In this document: positions 5,552 to 11,749 of the stretch, one piece after another
Position numbering within the stretch: position 1 is the first letter of the stretch
How the letters are laid out: each line of letters opens with the position of its first letter
Assembly (NCBI GenBank): GCA_030749275.1
Contig: JASMKJ010000091.1
Coordinates: 1 to 11,749 of the forward strand
Length of the DNA: 11,749 nt
DNA from: Acidimicrobiales bacterium
GTDB lineage: Bacteria; Actinomycetota; Acidimicrobiia; Acidimicrobiales; Poriferisodalaceae
Direction of reading: 5' to 3'
Notes under the pieces: model-generated
Seen by the model: the letters and a program-made list of their open reading frames with translations, nothing else
Databases searched by the model: none
Told to the model about the DNA's origin: nothing
Made by a program: the position numbers and the translations under genes

Positions 5552-6481
5552 ATGGCGACACCTCAAAGAGCCATTTTTAATGGAATGGGTCAAAATCAGT
5601 GGTACGTGCACTTGAGCCGCACAGAGGGCGCGGATTTGGGTGCGATTAAGTCAGCACTGAAAGACCTTCGAGCCGCTTGTGCCGCCGAGGATATTAATCT
5701 CACCCTCGGATTTGGCCCTGGGCTATTACCGGATCTAACCGACGACGTCCCCGAAGACTTTCAGACCTACGAAACAGTGGAGTCTGATGACGGTTCGGGA
5801 CGTCAAGCAAAGGGAACCCAAGAAGAGCTGCTGTTGTGGCTCAACCATGATGACAAGGACAAGGTTTGGAAAGCCCAGTACGACGCTCGTACTGCACTCG
5901 GAGGCCATATGGCGGTAGCCCGTGAGACCCCGACCTTCATCTACGGTGACTCTCTCGATATGACCGGCTTCAAAGACGGCACTGGCAATCCCGACGATGA
6001 GGATCAGCCAGCTGTAGCTATCGTCCCCGACGGTGACCCTGGTGCAGGCGGAAGCCACATCATCGCTCAAAGATGGGTACACGATCTCGATGGTTGGAAC
6101 GCTTTGTCAGATGACCAGCAAGAGAAGAACTTTGGTAGAAAGAAGTTCCCGGGTATCGAAAAGACCGACACCCAAGAGCCCTACAGCCACCTCAGTCACG
6201 TCGAACTTCGTGAAGACGGTAACCATGGAGATGAGGCTTCAGCGAAGCGAAATGAGATCGCGCGCCGGTCTACTCCCTACGCCTTCCATGATGGCACCGT
6301 GGGCCTTTACTTCATGGCCTTCTGTAAGGATCAGGCTCCTTTGAGAGAACGGTTGCGGATGATGTACGGCCTCGATGCCGCGAACGGGGTTCGCGACGCG
6401 ATCACCGATTTTTCGAATCCGGCATCAGGATCGTTCTACTTTGCTCCGAGCGAAGAGACATTGGATGCGATAACCGGCTAA
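5552..6481 (+). CDS. DyP-type haem peroxidase (YfeX-like)
   Basis: A haem b peroxidase predicted to use hydrogen peroxide to oxidise dyes, phenolics or porphyrin-like substrates. The hallmark GxxDG motif is GFKDG at 139-143, with D142 as the distal acid. H213 in SHLSHVEL aligns with the proximal haem-ligating His of YfeX-type enzymes. R239 in RRSTPYAFHDG is the probable distal Arg, and the C-terminal segment GLYFMAFC (251-258) lines the haem pocket in the family. The 309-residue length suits the shorter bacterial classes. No Tat or Sec signal peptide is present, so it should be cytoplasmic, and I see no encapsulin-targeting tail. The ATG has AAGGAG at 5541-5546. It is monocistronic, ending at a strong terminator. 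The divergent AhpD-family selenoprotein suggests a shared role in peroxide handling (inference). Confidence 0.93.
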   Translation: MATPQRAIFNGMGQNQWYVHLSRTEGADLGAIKSALKDLRAACAAEDINLTLGFGPGLLPDLTDDVPEDFQTYETVESDDGSGRQAKGTQEELLLWLNHDDKDKVWKAQYDARTALGGHMAVARETPTFIYGDSLDMTGFKDGTGNPDDEDQPAVAIVPDGDPGAGGSHIIAQRWVHDLDGWNALSDDQQEKNFGRKKFPGIEKTDTQEPYSHLSHVELREDGNHGDEASAKRNEIARRSTPYAFHDGTVGLYFMAFCKDQAPLRERLRMMYGLDAANGVRDAITDFSNPASGSFYFAPSEETLDAITG

Positions 6482-6508
6482 GAGCTGGCCAAAACCCTAA
6501 ATGCATTT

Positions 6509-6545
6509 TGTGACGGTCGACCAAAGGTCGGCCGTCACACTTTTT
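6509..6545 (+). terminator. Strong intrinsic terminator after the DyP peroxidase
   Basis: A hairpin of 14 pairs, including one T-G wobble, spans 6509-6539 (left arm GTGACGGTCGACC from 6510, loop AAA, right arm GGTCGGCCGTCAC). It is followed by AC... TTTTT at 6541-6545. It lies 28 bases after the DyP stop and separates that gene from the convergent DUF35 gene. On the minus strand no T-run follows the hairpin, so it appears one-directional. Confidence 0.9.
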
Positions 6546-6558
6546 GACCTCAACTAGT

Positions 6559-7005
6559 TCAGGTAACTTCCCATTGCACCAAAGTGAAGTCAGGGTCCCC
6601 GTCGCGGTCTTCGAAAACCACTGACACTGGTGTCCCGATCTCAACTTCTTGTAGCGGATCACCGAGAAGGTTTCCAACCATTCGGATGTTGTCAGCGTGG
6701 GGTAATTCGACCAAAACAATGATGTACGGCCCACGTTCGGAGAGAGCTCGATGGACTGGGTGGTGTGGGCGTTGCCAGCTGTAGATGTTTCCGACTGGTT
6801 CCACAGCCACCCACTCGAGTTCCATCGAGTTACATGCGTGACACATCCACTCGGGGCCCCACTGGTGGAGTTCGCATTCTTTGCAGCGTTGAACCCGTAA
6901 CTCGTGAGCTCGGGTCCCTTCCCAAAATGGGGTGTCGAGCCCATCGTTTGCTGCTGCGGGTTGTCTCAGCCCCGGGAGGTGGACTTCATCTGTGGATCGA
7001 CTCAT
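6559..7005 (-). CDS. DUF35 Zn-ribbon/OB-fold acyl-CoA-associated protein
   Basis: This 148-residue protein has the two-part DUF35 layout. An N-terminal helix with TPFWEG (25-30) leads to a rubredoxin-like zinc ribbon with C41-x2-C44 and C55-x2-C58, followed by an OB-fold with NIYSWQRPHHP and YIIVLVELP strands. Proteins of this type bind thiolase-like partners and help hold the CoA substrate, as in the Ltp2-ChsH2 steroid aldolase complex. The ATG overlaps the stop of the thiolase-like gene by four bases (ATGA, 7002-7005), so translation is coupled and the two products probably form a complex. All four zinc Cys are present and the length is typical. It is the last gene of its operon and convergent with the DyP gene. 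Confidence 0.9.
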   Translation of the reverse strand: MSRSTDEVHLPGLRQPAAANDGLDTPFWEGTRAHELRVQRCKECELHQWGPEWMCHACNSMELEWVAVEPVGNIYSWQRPHHPVHRALSERGPYIIVLVELPHADNIRMVGNLLGDPLQEVEIGTPVSVVFEDRDGDPDFTLVQWEVT

Positions 7006-8189
7006 CCGACGACCTCCTCGGTCCCATAAAGAGCGGTTGAAGCAACAGCGACCATCGGTCCGGCGTTAGCGAGTGCGACTTTGACGTCATCGACTTGATT
7101 GCAAGATTCGCCTCGCACTTGCCTTACAGCTTCGATCTGAAGACCTAGGCCATGCATGTAACACTCGGCAAGGTTTCCACCACTTGTGTTGAGAGGCAGA
7201 TTGCCTCCGTCAGCTCGAAGGTTGTCAAAGGTCAGTACTTCGTCAGCATTTTCGTAAGTACACAAACCATGTTCAATCAGGCTCATTACGACCCCGCCGG
7301 TGAAATTTTCGTAGCTTTGAACAACATCAATGTCCGTGGGCCCAATGCCGGCTTGTTCATACAAATGTTTGACGGCCGGCTTGAAACTTGAAGTCACATA
7401 ATCTGTAGCGTTTTCTGCCGTCGCCCCTGAACGATGTCCACCGCTCTGCTGTGCGGCTAGCACCAGAGCCGGTGCTTTCGCTAAGTCTTTTGCGCGATCT
7501 GTTCGAGTAACGATCATGGCGGCTGCGCCGTCGTTCTCCAGACAGCAATCGAACAGTCGATACGGTTCGGTAATCCACCGCGAAGAATCGTAGGTTTCAG
7601 CGTCCAAGGTTTTGCCCTGCATAACAGCGCGGGGGTTGTTTTGAGCATGGTGGTAGCAGGCCATTGCGATCGCACGCATTGCGCCCCTCCCAACGCCATG
7701 TTCGTGCATGAACCTCGTAGTGCGCATTGCGTACATTTGTGCGGCACTCATCATTCCGTACGGCAGCGTGTACGCAGCGGGTCCACTCACCGGTCGCGAC
7801 CCGCCACTTCGTCCAAAACGTCCAAACTGTCCCTGGGCTAGACCTCGGTAGGCCACAACGACGTTCGCCGAACCCGCTACGACGGCACCCGCGGCATTTT
7901 GCACCGCTGCAGCGGCCCCTCCACCTCCACTAGTCCACTGCATATTGGAGTATCGAAGTTCGGGAATTCCTAACGCGTTGGCGAGACGCGGGGGGTCGTT
8001 TCGGTCATTGGAGTAAGAGCAAAACCCGTCGATCTCTTTGGGACTAATTCCGGCGTCCTCACACGCAGCCAGGATTGCCTTGAGGACCAGAACGAACTCC
8101 GGGTCCGGGGACTGACCGTGCTTGTAGTAGGTCGTCTCACCAACCCCAACGATCGCTACTTTGCCTCTTAAGTTGTATTCGTCATTCAT
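7002..8189 (-). CDS. Thiolase-like protein of the SCP-x/Ltp2 type, without thiolase nucleophile Cys
   Basis: The 395 residues follow the thiolase fold. VAIVGVGETTYYKHG (11-25) is the usual start of SCP2-thiolase-like proteins. The glycine-rich helix start W85-T-S-G-G-G-G sits where classical thiolases carry the acyl-accepting Cys, so T86/S87 replace it. Y293 in SYENFT and Y344 in CYMHG, followed by LQIEAVRQVRG, fit the lipid-transfer-protein aldolase (Ltp2) subgroup, which cleaves carbon-carbon bonds by a retro-aldol route using tyrosines. Coupled by 4-base overlaps to the GNAT gene upstream and the DUF35 gene downstream, it most likely forms a heteromeric aldolase or thiolase-like complex with the latter. 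Possible substrates are beta-hydroxyacyl-CoAs of branched or sterol-like side chains (inference). It is often annotated as acetyl-CoA acetyltransferase, which the missing Cys argues against. Confidence 0.88.
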   Translation of the reverse strand: MNDEYNLRGKVAIVGVGETTYYKHGQSPDPEFVLVLKAILAACEDAGISPKEIDGFCSYSNDRNDPPRLANALGIPELRYSNMQWTSGGGGAAAAVQNAAGAVVAGSANVVVAYRGLAQGQFGRFGRSGGSRPVSGPAAYTLPYGMMSAAQMYAMRTTRFMHEHGVGRGAMRAIAMACYHHAQNNPRAVMQGKTLDAETYDSSRWITEPYRLFDCCLENDGAAAMIVTRTDRAKDLAKAPALVLAAQQSGGHRSGATAENATDYVTSSFKPAVKHLYEQAGIGPTDIDVVQSYENFTGGVVMSLIEHGLCTYENADEVLTFDNLRADGGNLPLNTSGGNLAECYMHGLGLQIEAVRQVRGESCNQVDDVKVALANAGPMVAVASTALYGTEEVVG

Positions 8190-8695
8190 CGTGTCTCGAC
8201 CGTAGCCCCCTGATCGGCAAGCTTGCTGAGTTCTTGATCAGTGAGCCTGCAAGGGAGCCAGTCTTTCATGACCTTGGTACCCAACGATTCATAAAAATCT
8301 ATGGCTGTCTGGTTCCAGTCAAGAACCTGCCACTCCAATCGTGGGCAGTCACGTTCTACAGCGATCCTCGCCAACGTAGCCAGCAACAATTTGCCGATAC
8401 CTTCGCCCCGATAATTCTCAGGAACGAAAAGGTCTTCAAGATAGATGCCTTGCTTACCGCGCCACGTCGAATAGTTATGGAAGAAAAGAGCGAACCCGCG
8501 AGGCTCTCCCTCTACCTCCGCCAATAAGCATTCAAACGGAGGATGGTCGGATTCCAGTTGCTGGCCGATGGATTCAGGGGTGGCCTCTACAGCGTCGGGT
8601 TCCCGCTCATATATGGCCAACGCCTGAATGAAGTTGAAAATGGTGGTTGCATCGGCGGCGCTAGCGAGGCGAATGTTTGTATCGGTCACCGCCAT
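8186..8695 (-). CDS. GNAT acetyltransferase, spermidine/thialysine N-acetyltransferase-like
   Basis: An acetyl-CoA dependent N-acetyltransferase of 169 residues. The segment from YSTWRGKQGIYLEDLFV (75-91) to YRGEGIGKLLL (95-105) closely follows the SSAT/thialysine acetyltransferase group. RGEGIG (96-101) is the acetyl-CoA pyrophosphate-binding motif A, and VLDWN (124-128) with Y135 in DFYESLG gives the usual motif B and the likely general-acid Tyr. Substrate candidates are polyamines or amino acids such as thialysine; sequence alone does not choose. The stop overlaps the thiolase-like start by four bases (ATGA at 8186-8189), so the gene heads a translationally coupled operon, an unexpected partner for the other two. 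No good ribosome binding site is visible before the ATG. It is divergent from chorismate mutase across 93 bases. Confidence 0.88.
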   Translation of the reverse strand: MAVTDTNIRLASAADATTIFNFIQALAIYEREPDAVEATPESIGQQLESDHPPFECLLAEVEGEPRGFALFFHNYSTWRGKQGIYLEDLFVPENYRGEGIGKLLLATLARIAVERDCPRLEWQVLDWNQTAIDFYESLGTKVMKDWLPCRLTDQELSKLADQGATVETR

Positions 8696-8788
8696 GGCCT
8701 AGCACTAGATCACCCCGTTCGGCCAATAGAGGCAGGATGTTGATTAAACGGATGCCCGACGGCTTTCCAGCGACTAGAAACTTAAGCG

Positions 8789-9073
8789 ATGAGTGATGAT
8801 CAACTTTCACAATTTCGAAAAAGCATCGACAACATCGATGCTGCCTTGATACACATGCTTGCGGAGCGATTTCGCATCACTCAAGCCGTGGGCCAATATA
8901 AGGCCCAGGCGGGAATGCCGGCAGCGGACCCAACGCGCGAACAAGAGCAGATAAAGCGTCTACGCAAACTGGCAGAGGAAGCGGGCCTTGACCCCGAGTT
9001 TTCCGAAAAATTCTTGCGGTTTGTAATTGACGAAGTGATCCATCACCACGAACGAATCGCCGACGGCCCCTAA
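8789..9073 (+). CDS. Chorismate mutase, AroQ type
   Basis: Converts chorismate to prephenate, the entry to phenylalanine and tyrosine synthesis, in the cytoplasm. The 94-residue all-helical protein is a stand-alone AroQ domain. By position against the E. coli domain the active-site residues are R10 (FRKSIDNID), R27 (LAERF), K38 (VGQYKA), D47, R50 and E51 (ADPTREQ). The place of E. coli Gln88 is taken by His (H86 or H87). No export signal is present, so it is not the secreted type. The ribosome binding site is weak. It is divergent from the GNAT gene and convergent with the class III aminotransferase, whose stop is 29 bases beyond. No other aromatic-pathway gene lies in the window. Confidence 0.9.
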   Translation: MSDDQLSQFRKSIDNIDAALIHMLAERFRITQAVGQYKAQAGMPAADPTREQEQIKRLRKLAEEAGLDPEFSEKFLRFVIDEVIHHHERIADGP

Positions 9074-9102
9074 CAAGTGTCCCTGTTGAGAAATTGAGCT
9101 AG

Positions 9103-10329
9103 TTAACTTGCTCGCAACACGTCACTCAGCGTGTCGAAAATCCTTCCGATTTCGTCATCGGTGATGATCAACGGAGGACAGAACGCAAGAGCCTCACCGA
9201 TACCGCGGCATACGACACCGTTGCTGATCATTGCATCTCTGGCCGGAATGGAGTCTTTACCTATCTCGCATGCCCAGATCCCGCCGATCCCTCTAAAGCT
9301 TTTGATTGTCTCGTCACCAAGTAGAGCCTGAAACCCTGCACACATTTGATCGCCGATACGTTGCGCTTCTTGAACGAGATTTTCACTTTCAATCACCTCG
9401 AGATTCGCAACAGCTGCTGCTGCAGCGGTTGGATGACCTGAGTAGGTGTAGCCGTGCATCAACTTCGCCGTTTCGTCGCTAACTAGTTCGCGACTGAGAA
9501 CTTCAGAAATAATCACCCCTGCAAGTGGCAGATAGCCTGAGGTGACTCCCTTGGCAAAGGTCAACATGTCCGGAGTGACATCGAACGTTTGACTTGCGAA
9601 CCACTGTCCAGTGCGACCGAATCCGCAGATGACTTCGTCGAAGATCAGCAAAGAGCCATGTTGATCGCAAAGTCGTCTTAGCCCAGCCAAGTACCCATCT
9701 GGGGGCACGATGACGCCGCCGGCACCTTGAACCGGCTCACAAATGACTGCAGCAATCCGCGACCCGTGCTCTGCGAATAGGCTCGCTGCTTCCTCAATGT
9801 CATCGTTGGGAACTTCTACGACGTGCGGTAGCAGATCACCCCAGCCGACCCGATTAGCTTCGATCCCTTGAACACTGGTTCCGCCCACGTTGACACCGTG
9901 GTACCCGGCGGTTCTTCGAACGATGATTTGCCGATCAGAATCTCCACGACGTTGATGAAACATCCGGGCGAGTTTCAGAGCGCTATCTATAGCCTCCGAG
10001 CCTGAGCAGCCCAAAAAAACTCGGCCATTAGGGTGAGGGCTGACTCTTCGTATCGCTTCTGCTGCCTGAATGGCAGGAGTATTGGTGAATGGGTCAAAAG
10101 TGTTATAGGTCTGCAGTTGATCAAGTTGGTCTTTTATGGCGTTAATCACTTTTGCGTTTCCATGGCCGATTTGGCATAACCACAAGCTCGCCATGGCATC
10201 CAGGTACTGCTTTCCTTGGTCGTCAACCAAAGTGCAATCTTTTGCGCCGACTATGTTGATGAAGTCAGTTTCAGCTTTGCTTGGCAAGCTGAAGCCGTGA
10301 AGTAATGCGTCGGTCACAGGATCCCCCAT
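9103..10329 (-). CDS. Class III PLP aminotransferase (omega-amino acid:pyruvate type)
   Basis: Transfers an amino group, probably from an omega-amino acid or amine, to a keto acid such as pyruvate. Key elements in order: aromatic-rich active site ASLWLCQIGHG (47-57), phosphate-binding GSEA (110-113), YHG (143-145), EPVQG (198-202), D231 in LIFDEVICGFGRTG pairing with the pyridine nitrogen, the PLP lysine K260 in FAKGVTSGYLP, and T295 in YTYSGHP contributed to the partner subunit. The 408-residue length is slightly short of the usual 430-460 but all motifs are present. The ATG has only a weak AGAAGA upstream. It is divergent from a class V aminotransferase across 135 bases, suggesting joint control. 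The exact substrate (beta-alanine, putrescine, taurine and others are possible in this family) cannot be told. Confidence 0.9.
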   Translation of the reverse strand: MGDPVTDALLHGFSLPSKAETDFINIVGAKDCTLVDDQGKQYLDAMASLWLCQIGHGNAKVINAIKDQLDQLQTYNTFDPFTNTPAIQAAEAIRRVSPHPNGRVFLGCSGSEAIDSALKLARMFHQRRGDSDRQIIVRRTAGYHGVNVGGTSVQGIEANRVGWGDLLPHVVEVPNDDIEEAASLFAEHGSRIAAVICEPVQGAGGVIVPPDGYLAGLRRLCDQHGSLLIFDEVICGFGRTGQWFASQTFDVTPDMLTFAKGVTSGYLPLAGVIISEVLSRELVSDETAKLMHGYTYSGHPTAAAAAVANLEVIESENLVQEAQRIGDQMCAGFQALLGDETIKSFRGIGGIWACEIGKDSIPARDAMISNGVVCRGIGEALAFCPPLIITDDEIGRIFDTLSDVLRAS

Positions 10330-10464
10330 TTATCTTCTGCTGCGGTCCCCACACATTAGAACCCATAAGCGCTTGGTGTTAACTCGAGACATCTCGTCGG
10401 TGTGACTCCCGGGGGAGGTACCCTTCGGAGACGCAGAGAGCTACTGGTTAGTTGGGGTAATGAA
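10330..10464. promoter_or_regulatory. Shared control region of two divergent aminotransferases
   Basis: The 135-base gap contains two short perfect inverted repeats: AAGCGCTT at 10367-10374 and CGAGA-CA-TCTCG at 10384-10395. Either could be a repressor or activator site, but arms this short can occur by chance. A GC-rich stretch (10405-10420) can form a small hairpin. I could not match the region to a known riboswitch class. Confidence 0.3.
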
Positions 10465-11646
10465 ATGTCGTTGAGTTATGGCCGCCCGATGGTCTCTATC
10501 CCAGGTCCGTCGGTAATTCCTGATCGTGTGTTGGCTGCGATGCATCGACCGATGCCCAACATTTATGAGGGAGATCTGATCGAGGTTTCGTTCAGCGTCC
10601 AAGACGACCTGCGCAAGATCGCGCGAACCGAACAACCGGTATTTATCAGTGTCTCCAACGGGCACGGGGCATGGGAAATGGCCATAAGTAACACGCTTTC
10701 GCGAGGGGACAAGGTACTTGTTCTTGAGTCAGGAACTTTCGCTGTCGGATGGGGAGAGATGGCTGAAGTGTCTGGGGTGAAGGTCGAGATTCTGTCTGGA
10801 AGTCACCCCGACCCGGTGAACCCTGAAGCGCTTGAAGAGCGCCTCAAGGCAGACATCTCCAAAGAAATAGCTGCGGTGATGGTGGTGCAGGTAGATACGG
10901 CGACGTCGGTACGAAATGATATTCAAGCGATTCGCGAAGCTATGGATGCCGCGGATCATCCTGCGCTTCTCATGGTCGATTGCATTGCTTCGCTGGGGTG
11001 TGAATCCTACGAACATGATGAATGGGGTGCTGACATTACTGTCGCGGCTACCCAGAAAGGGTTGATGGTCCCGCCCGGACTCGGGTTTGTTTTTGCAAGC
11101 GAGAAAGCCCTAGCGGCGCACGAGAAGGCCAATCTGAGAAGCGGATACTTTGATTGGGAACCCAGATCTAATCCCGACCAGCACTACAAGATCTATTGCG
11201 GTACTCCACCAATTCAACATCTGTGGGCGATGCGCGAGGCTCTTGACATGTTGTTTGAGGAAGGCCTTGAAAACGTTTGGGAAAGGCACAGAATTTTGGC
11301 TGATGCAGTCCGCGCCGCCGTCGACGCTTGGCATGCCCCAAATGGATTTTCTTTCAATGTCGCGGAACCGCAGTCACGGTCTAATTCCGTCACCACAATT
11401 CTGACAGGTGATATCGACGCGGCCGAACTACGCCGAATAGCCGAGGCTGATGCCGGTTTGACACTCGGCATAGGTCTGGACGAATTTGCCAATCGAGCCT
11501 TCAGAATCGGCCACATGGGTCATCTGAATCCTCCGATGATTCTCGGCACACTGGGCACCATCGAGGCAACATTGGCGAGAATGGGTGCCCCCATGAGCAG
11601 CTCGGGTTCCGCGGCGGCGGCGGCGGTCATTGGCGCGGCGCTCTAA
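10465..11646 (+). CDS. Class V PLP aminotransferase, alanine/serine-glyoxylate type
   Basis: Predicted to transfer the amino group of serine or alanine to glyoxylate or pyruvate. From ATG 10465 it has 393 residues. The start region MVSIPGPSVIP (9-19) is typical of the family, as are NGHGAWE (65-71, PLP phosphate side), VDTATSV (143-149), D172 in LLMVDCIASLG stacking on PLP, K198 in AATQKGLMVPPGLGF as the Schiff-base lysine, and GHMGHLNP near the C-terminus. An in-frame GTG at 10402 would add a Gly/Arg-rich stretch unlike the family, so ATG 10465 (preceded by TTGGGG) is preferred. The last residues are an Ala-rich tail coded by a GCG run. It stops three bases before the convergent acyl-CoA dehydrogenase stop. 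Roles in glyoxylate detoxification, photorespiration-like or serine-cycle metabolism are open. Confidence 0.9.
   Translation: MSLSYGRPMVSIPGPSVIPDRVLAAMHRPMPNIYEGDLIEVSFSVQDDLRKIARTEQPVFISVSNGHGAWEMAISNTLSRGDKVLVLESGTFAVGWGEMAEVSGVKVEILSGSHPDPVNPEALEERLKADISKEIAAVMVVQVDTATSVRNDIQAIREAMDAADHPALLMVDCIASLGCESYEHDEWGADITVAATQKGLMVPPGLGFVFASEKALAAHEKANLRSGYFDWEPRSNPDQHYKIYCGTPPIQHLWAMREALDMLFEEGLENVWERHRILADAVRAAVDAWHAPNGFSFNVAEPQSRSNSVTTILTGDIDAAELRRIAEADAGLTLGIGLDEFANRAFRIGHMGHLNPPMILGTLGTIEATLARMGAPMSSSGSAAAAAVIGAAL
11611..11626 (+). repeat. GCG trinucleotide run coding an Ala tract
   Basis: Five GCG units followed by G near the 3' end of the class V aminotransferase encode part of its Ala-rich tail. 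Such runs are prone to slippage, which would alter the C-terminus without touching the catalytic domain. Confidence 0.6.
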
Positions 11647-11649
11647 AGG

Positions 11650-11749
11650 TTAAATCGGGAGATCACCAGTAGCAGATCGCGTCGACCCACTGTCGGTCCA
11701 CGCGGCGATAGTTCGCTGAGCGATCCTCATTTGATGGACTTCATCTGCC
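11650..11749 (-). CDS. Acyl-CoA dehydrogenase, C-terminal 33 residues (cut by window edge)
   Basis: Only the tail is inside the window. It reads ADEVHQMRIAQRTIAAW and then a polar end finishing in TAA at 11652-11650. The D-E-V-H-x-x-x-I-A pattern is the conserved end of the last helix in acyl-CoA dehydrogenases, where the segment before it contacts FAD. This is a different copy from the one at the left edge, which gives only its N-terminus. It is convergent with the class V aminotransferase, with just three bases between the stops. The short length keeps confidence moderate. Confidence 0.6.
   Translation of the reverse strand, partial: ADEVHQMRIAQRTIAAWTDSGSTRSATGDLPI

Noticed and set aside
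6402..6944. 180-aa minus-strand ORF spanning the DyP end and the DUF35 gene
   Set aside because: It runs through the terminator hairpin and overlaps two clear genes in other frames.
7919..7945. Thiolase-like gene as a dead copy because the Cys is missing
   Set aside because: The frame is intact, the operon is coupled, and a recognised subgroup (Ltp2-like) naturally lacks this Cys.
10380..10460. Possible riboswitch (glycine, ZTP or similar) in the leader of the class V aminotransferase
   Set aside because: The conserved core sequences of the classes I know could not be found; only a short GC-rich hairpin is present.
10402..10464. N-terminal extension of the class V aminotransferase from GTG 10402
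   Set aside because: The extra Gly/Arg-rich residues do not resemble the family, and no ribosome binding site precedes the GTG. ATG 10465 gives the expected start.

Overview
This looks like chromosomal DNA of a bacterium that degrades acyl-CoAs, most likely an Actinomycetota member of the aquatic Acidimicrobiia type. The reasons are dense genes with GTG and ATG starts, roughly balanced GC, and a set of genes common there: acyl-CoA dehydrogenases, crotonases, a thiolase-like protein with a DUF35 partner, an epoxide hydrolase, an SRPBCC protein and a two-domain AhpD-like protein. The assignment rests on gene content and protein style only and is tentative. No RNA gene, insertion sequence, CRISPR array or phage gene was seen.

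Layout. 1-380 (-): N-terminus of an acyl-CoA dehydrogenase running off the left edge. 513-623 (+): a 36-residue one-helix membrane protein with a strong ribosome binding site. 644-1456 (-): a crotonase with isomerase-type active-site features. It is divergent, across 51 bases holding a perfect 7-bp-arm palindrome, from a probable operon 1508-4409 (+): epoxide hydrolase, SRPBCC protein, 14-helix MFS exporter. Tail to tail with the exporter, 4381-5451 (-) holds the main result. Two apparent ORFs are one AhpD-family gene with an in-frame UGA exactly where the second Cys of the CxxC motif belongs. A hairpin with a GGUCU loop lies just downstream, so it reads as a selenoprotein with Sec233. A DyP-type haem peroxidase (5552-6481, +) is divergent from it across 100 bases and ends at a strong intrinsic terminator (6509-6545). 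8695-6559 (-) is a coupled three-gene operon (GNAT acetyltransferase, Cys-less thiolase-like protein, DUF35 Zn-ribbon/OB protein) with 4-base ATGA overlaps. 8789-9073 (+) is an AroQ-type chorismate mutase. 9103-10329 (-) is a class III aminotransferase, divergent from a class V alanine/serine-glyoxylate-type aminotransferase at 10465-11646 (+). 11650-11749 (-) is the C-terminal tail of another acyl-CoA dehydrogenase entering from the right.

How the parts may fit (inference). The dehydrogenases, crotonase and thiolase/DUF35 pair point to beta-oxidation-like breakdown of fatty, sterol-like or aromatic acyl-CoAs. The epoxide hydrolase, SRPBCC protein and exporter look like a detoxification or modification cassette. 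The AhpD selenoprotein and DyP peroxidase form a divergent peroxide/redox pair. The two aminotransferases probably handle pyruvate- or glyoxylate-linked amino-group transfer. The selenoprotein predicts a complete Sec machinery (selA, selB, selC, selD) elsewhere in the genome.
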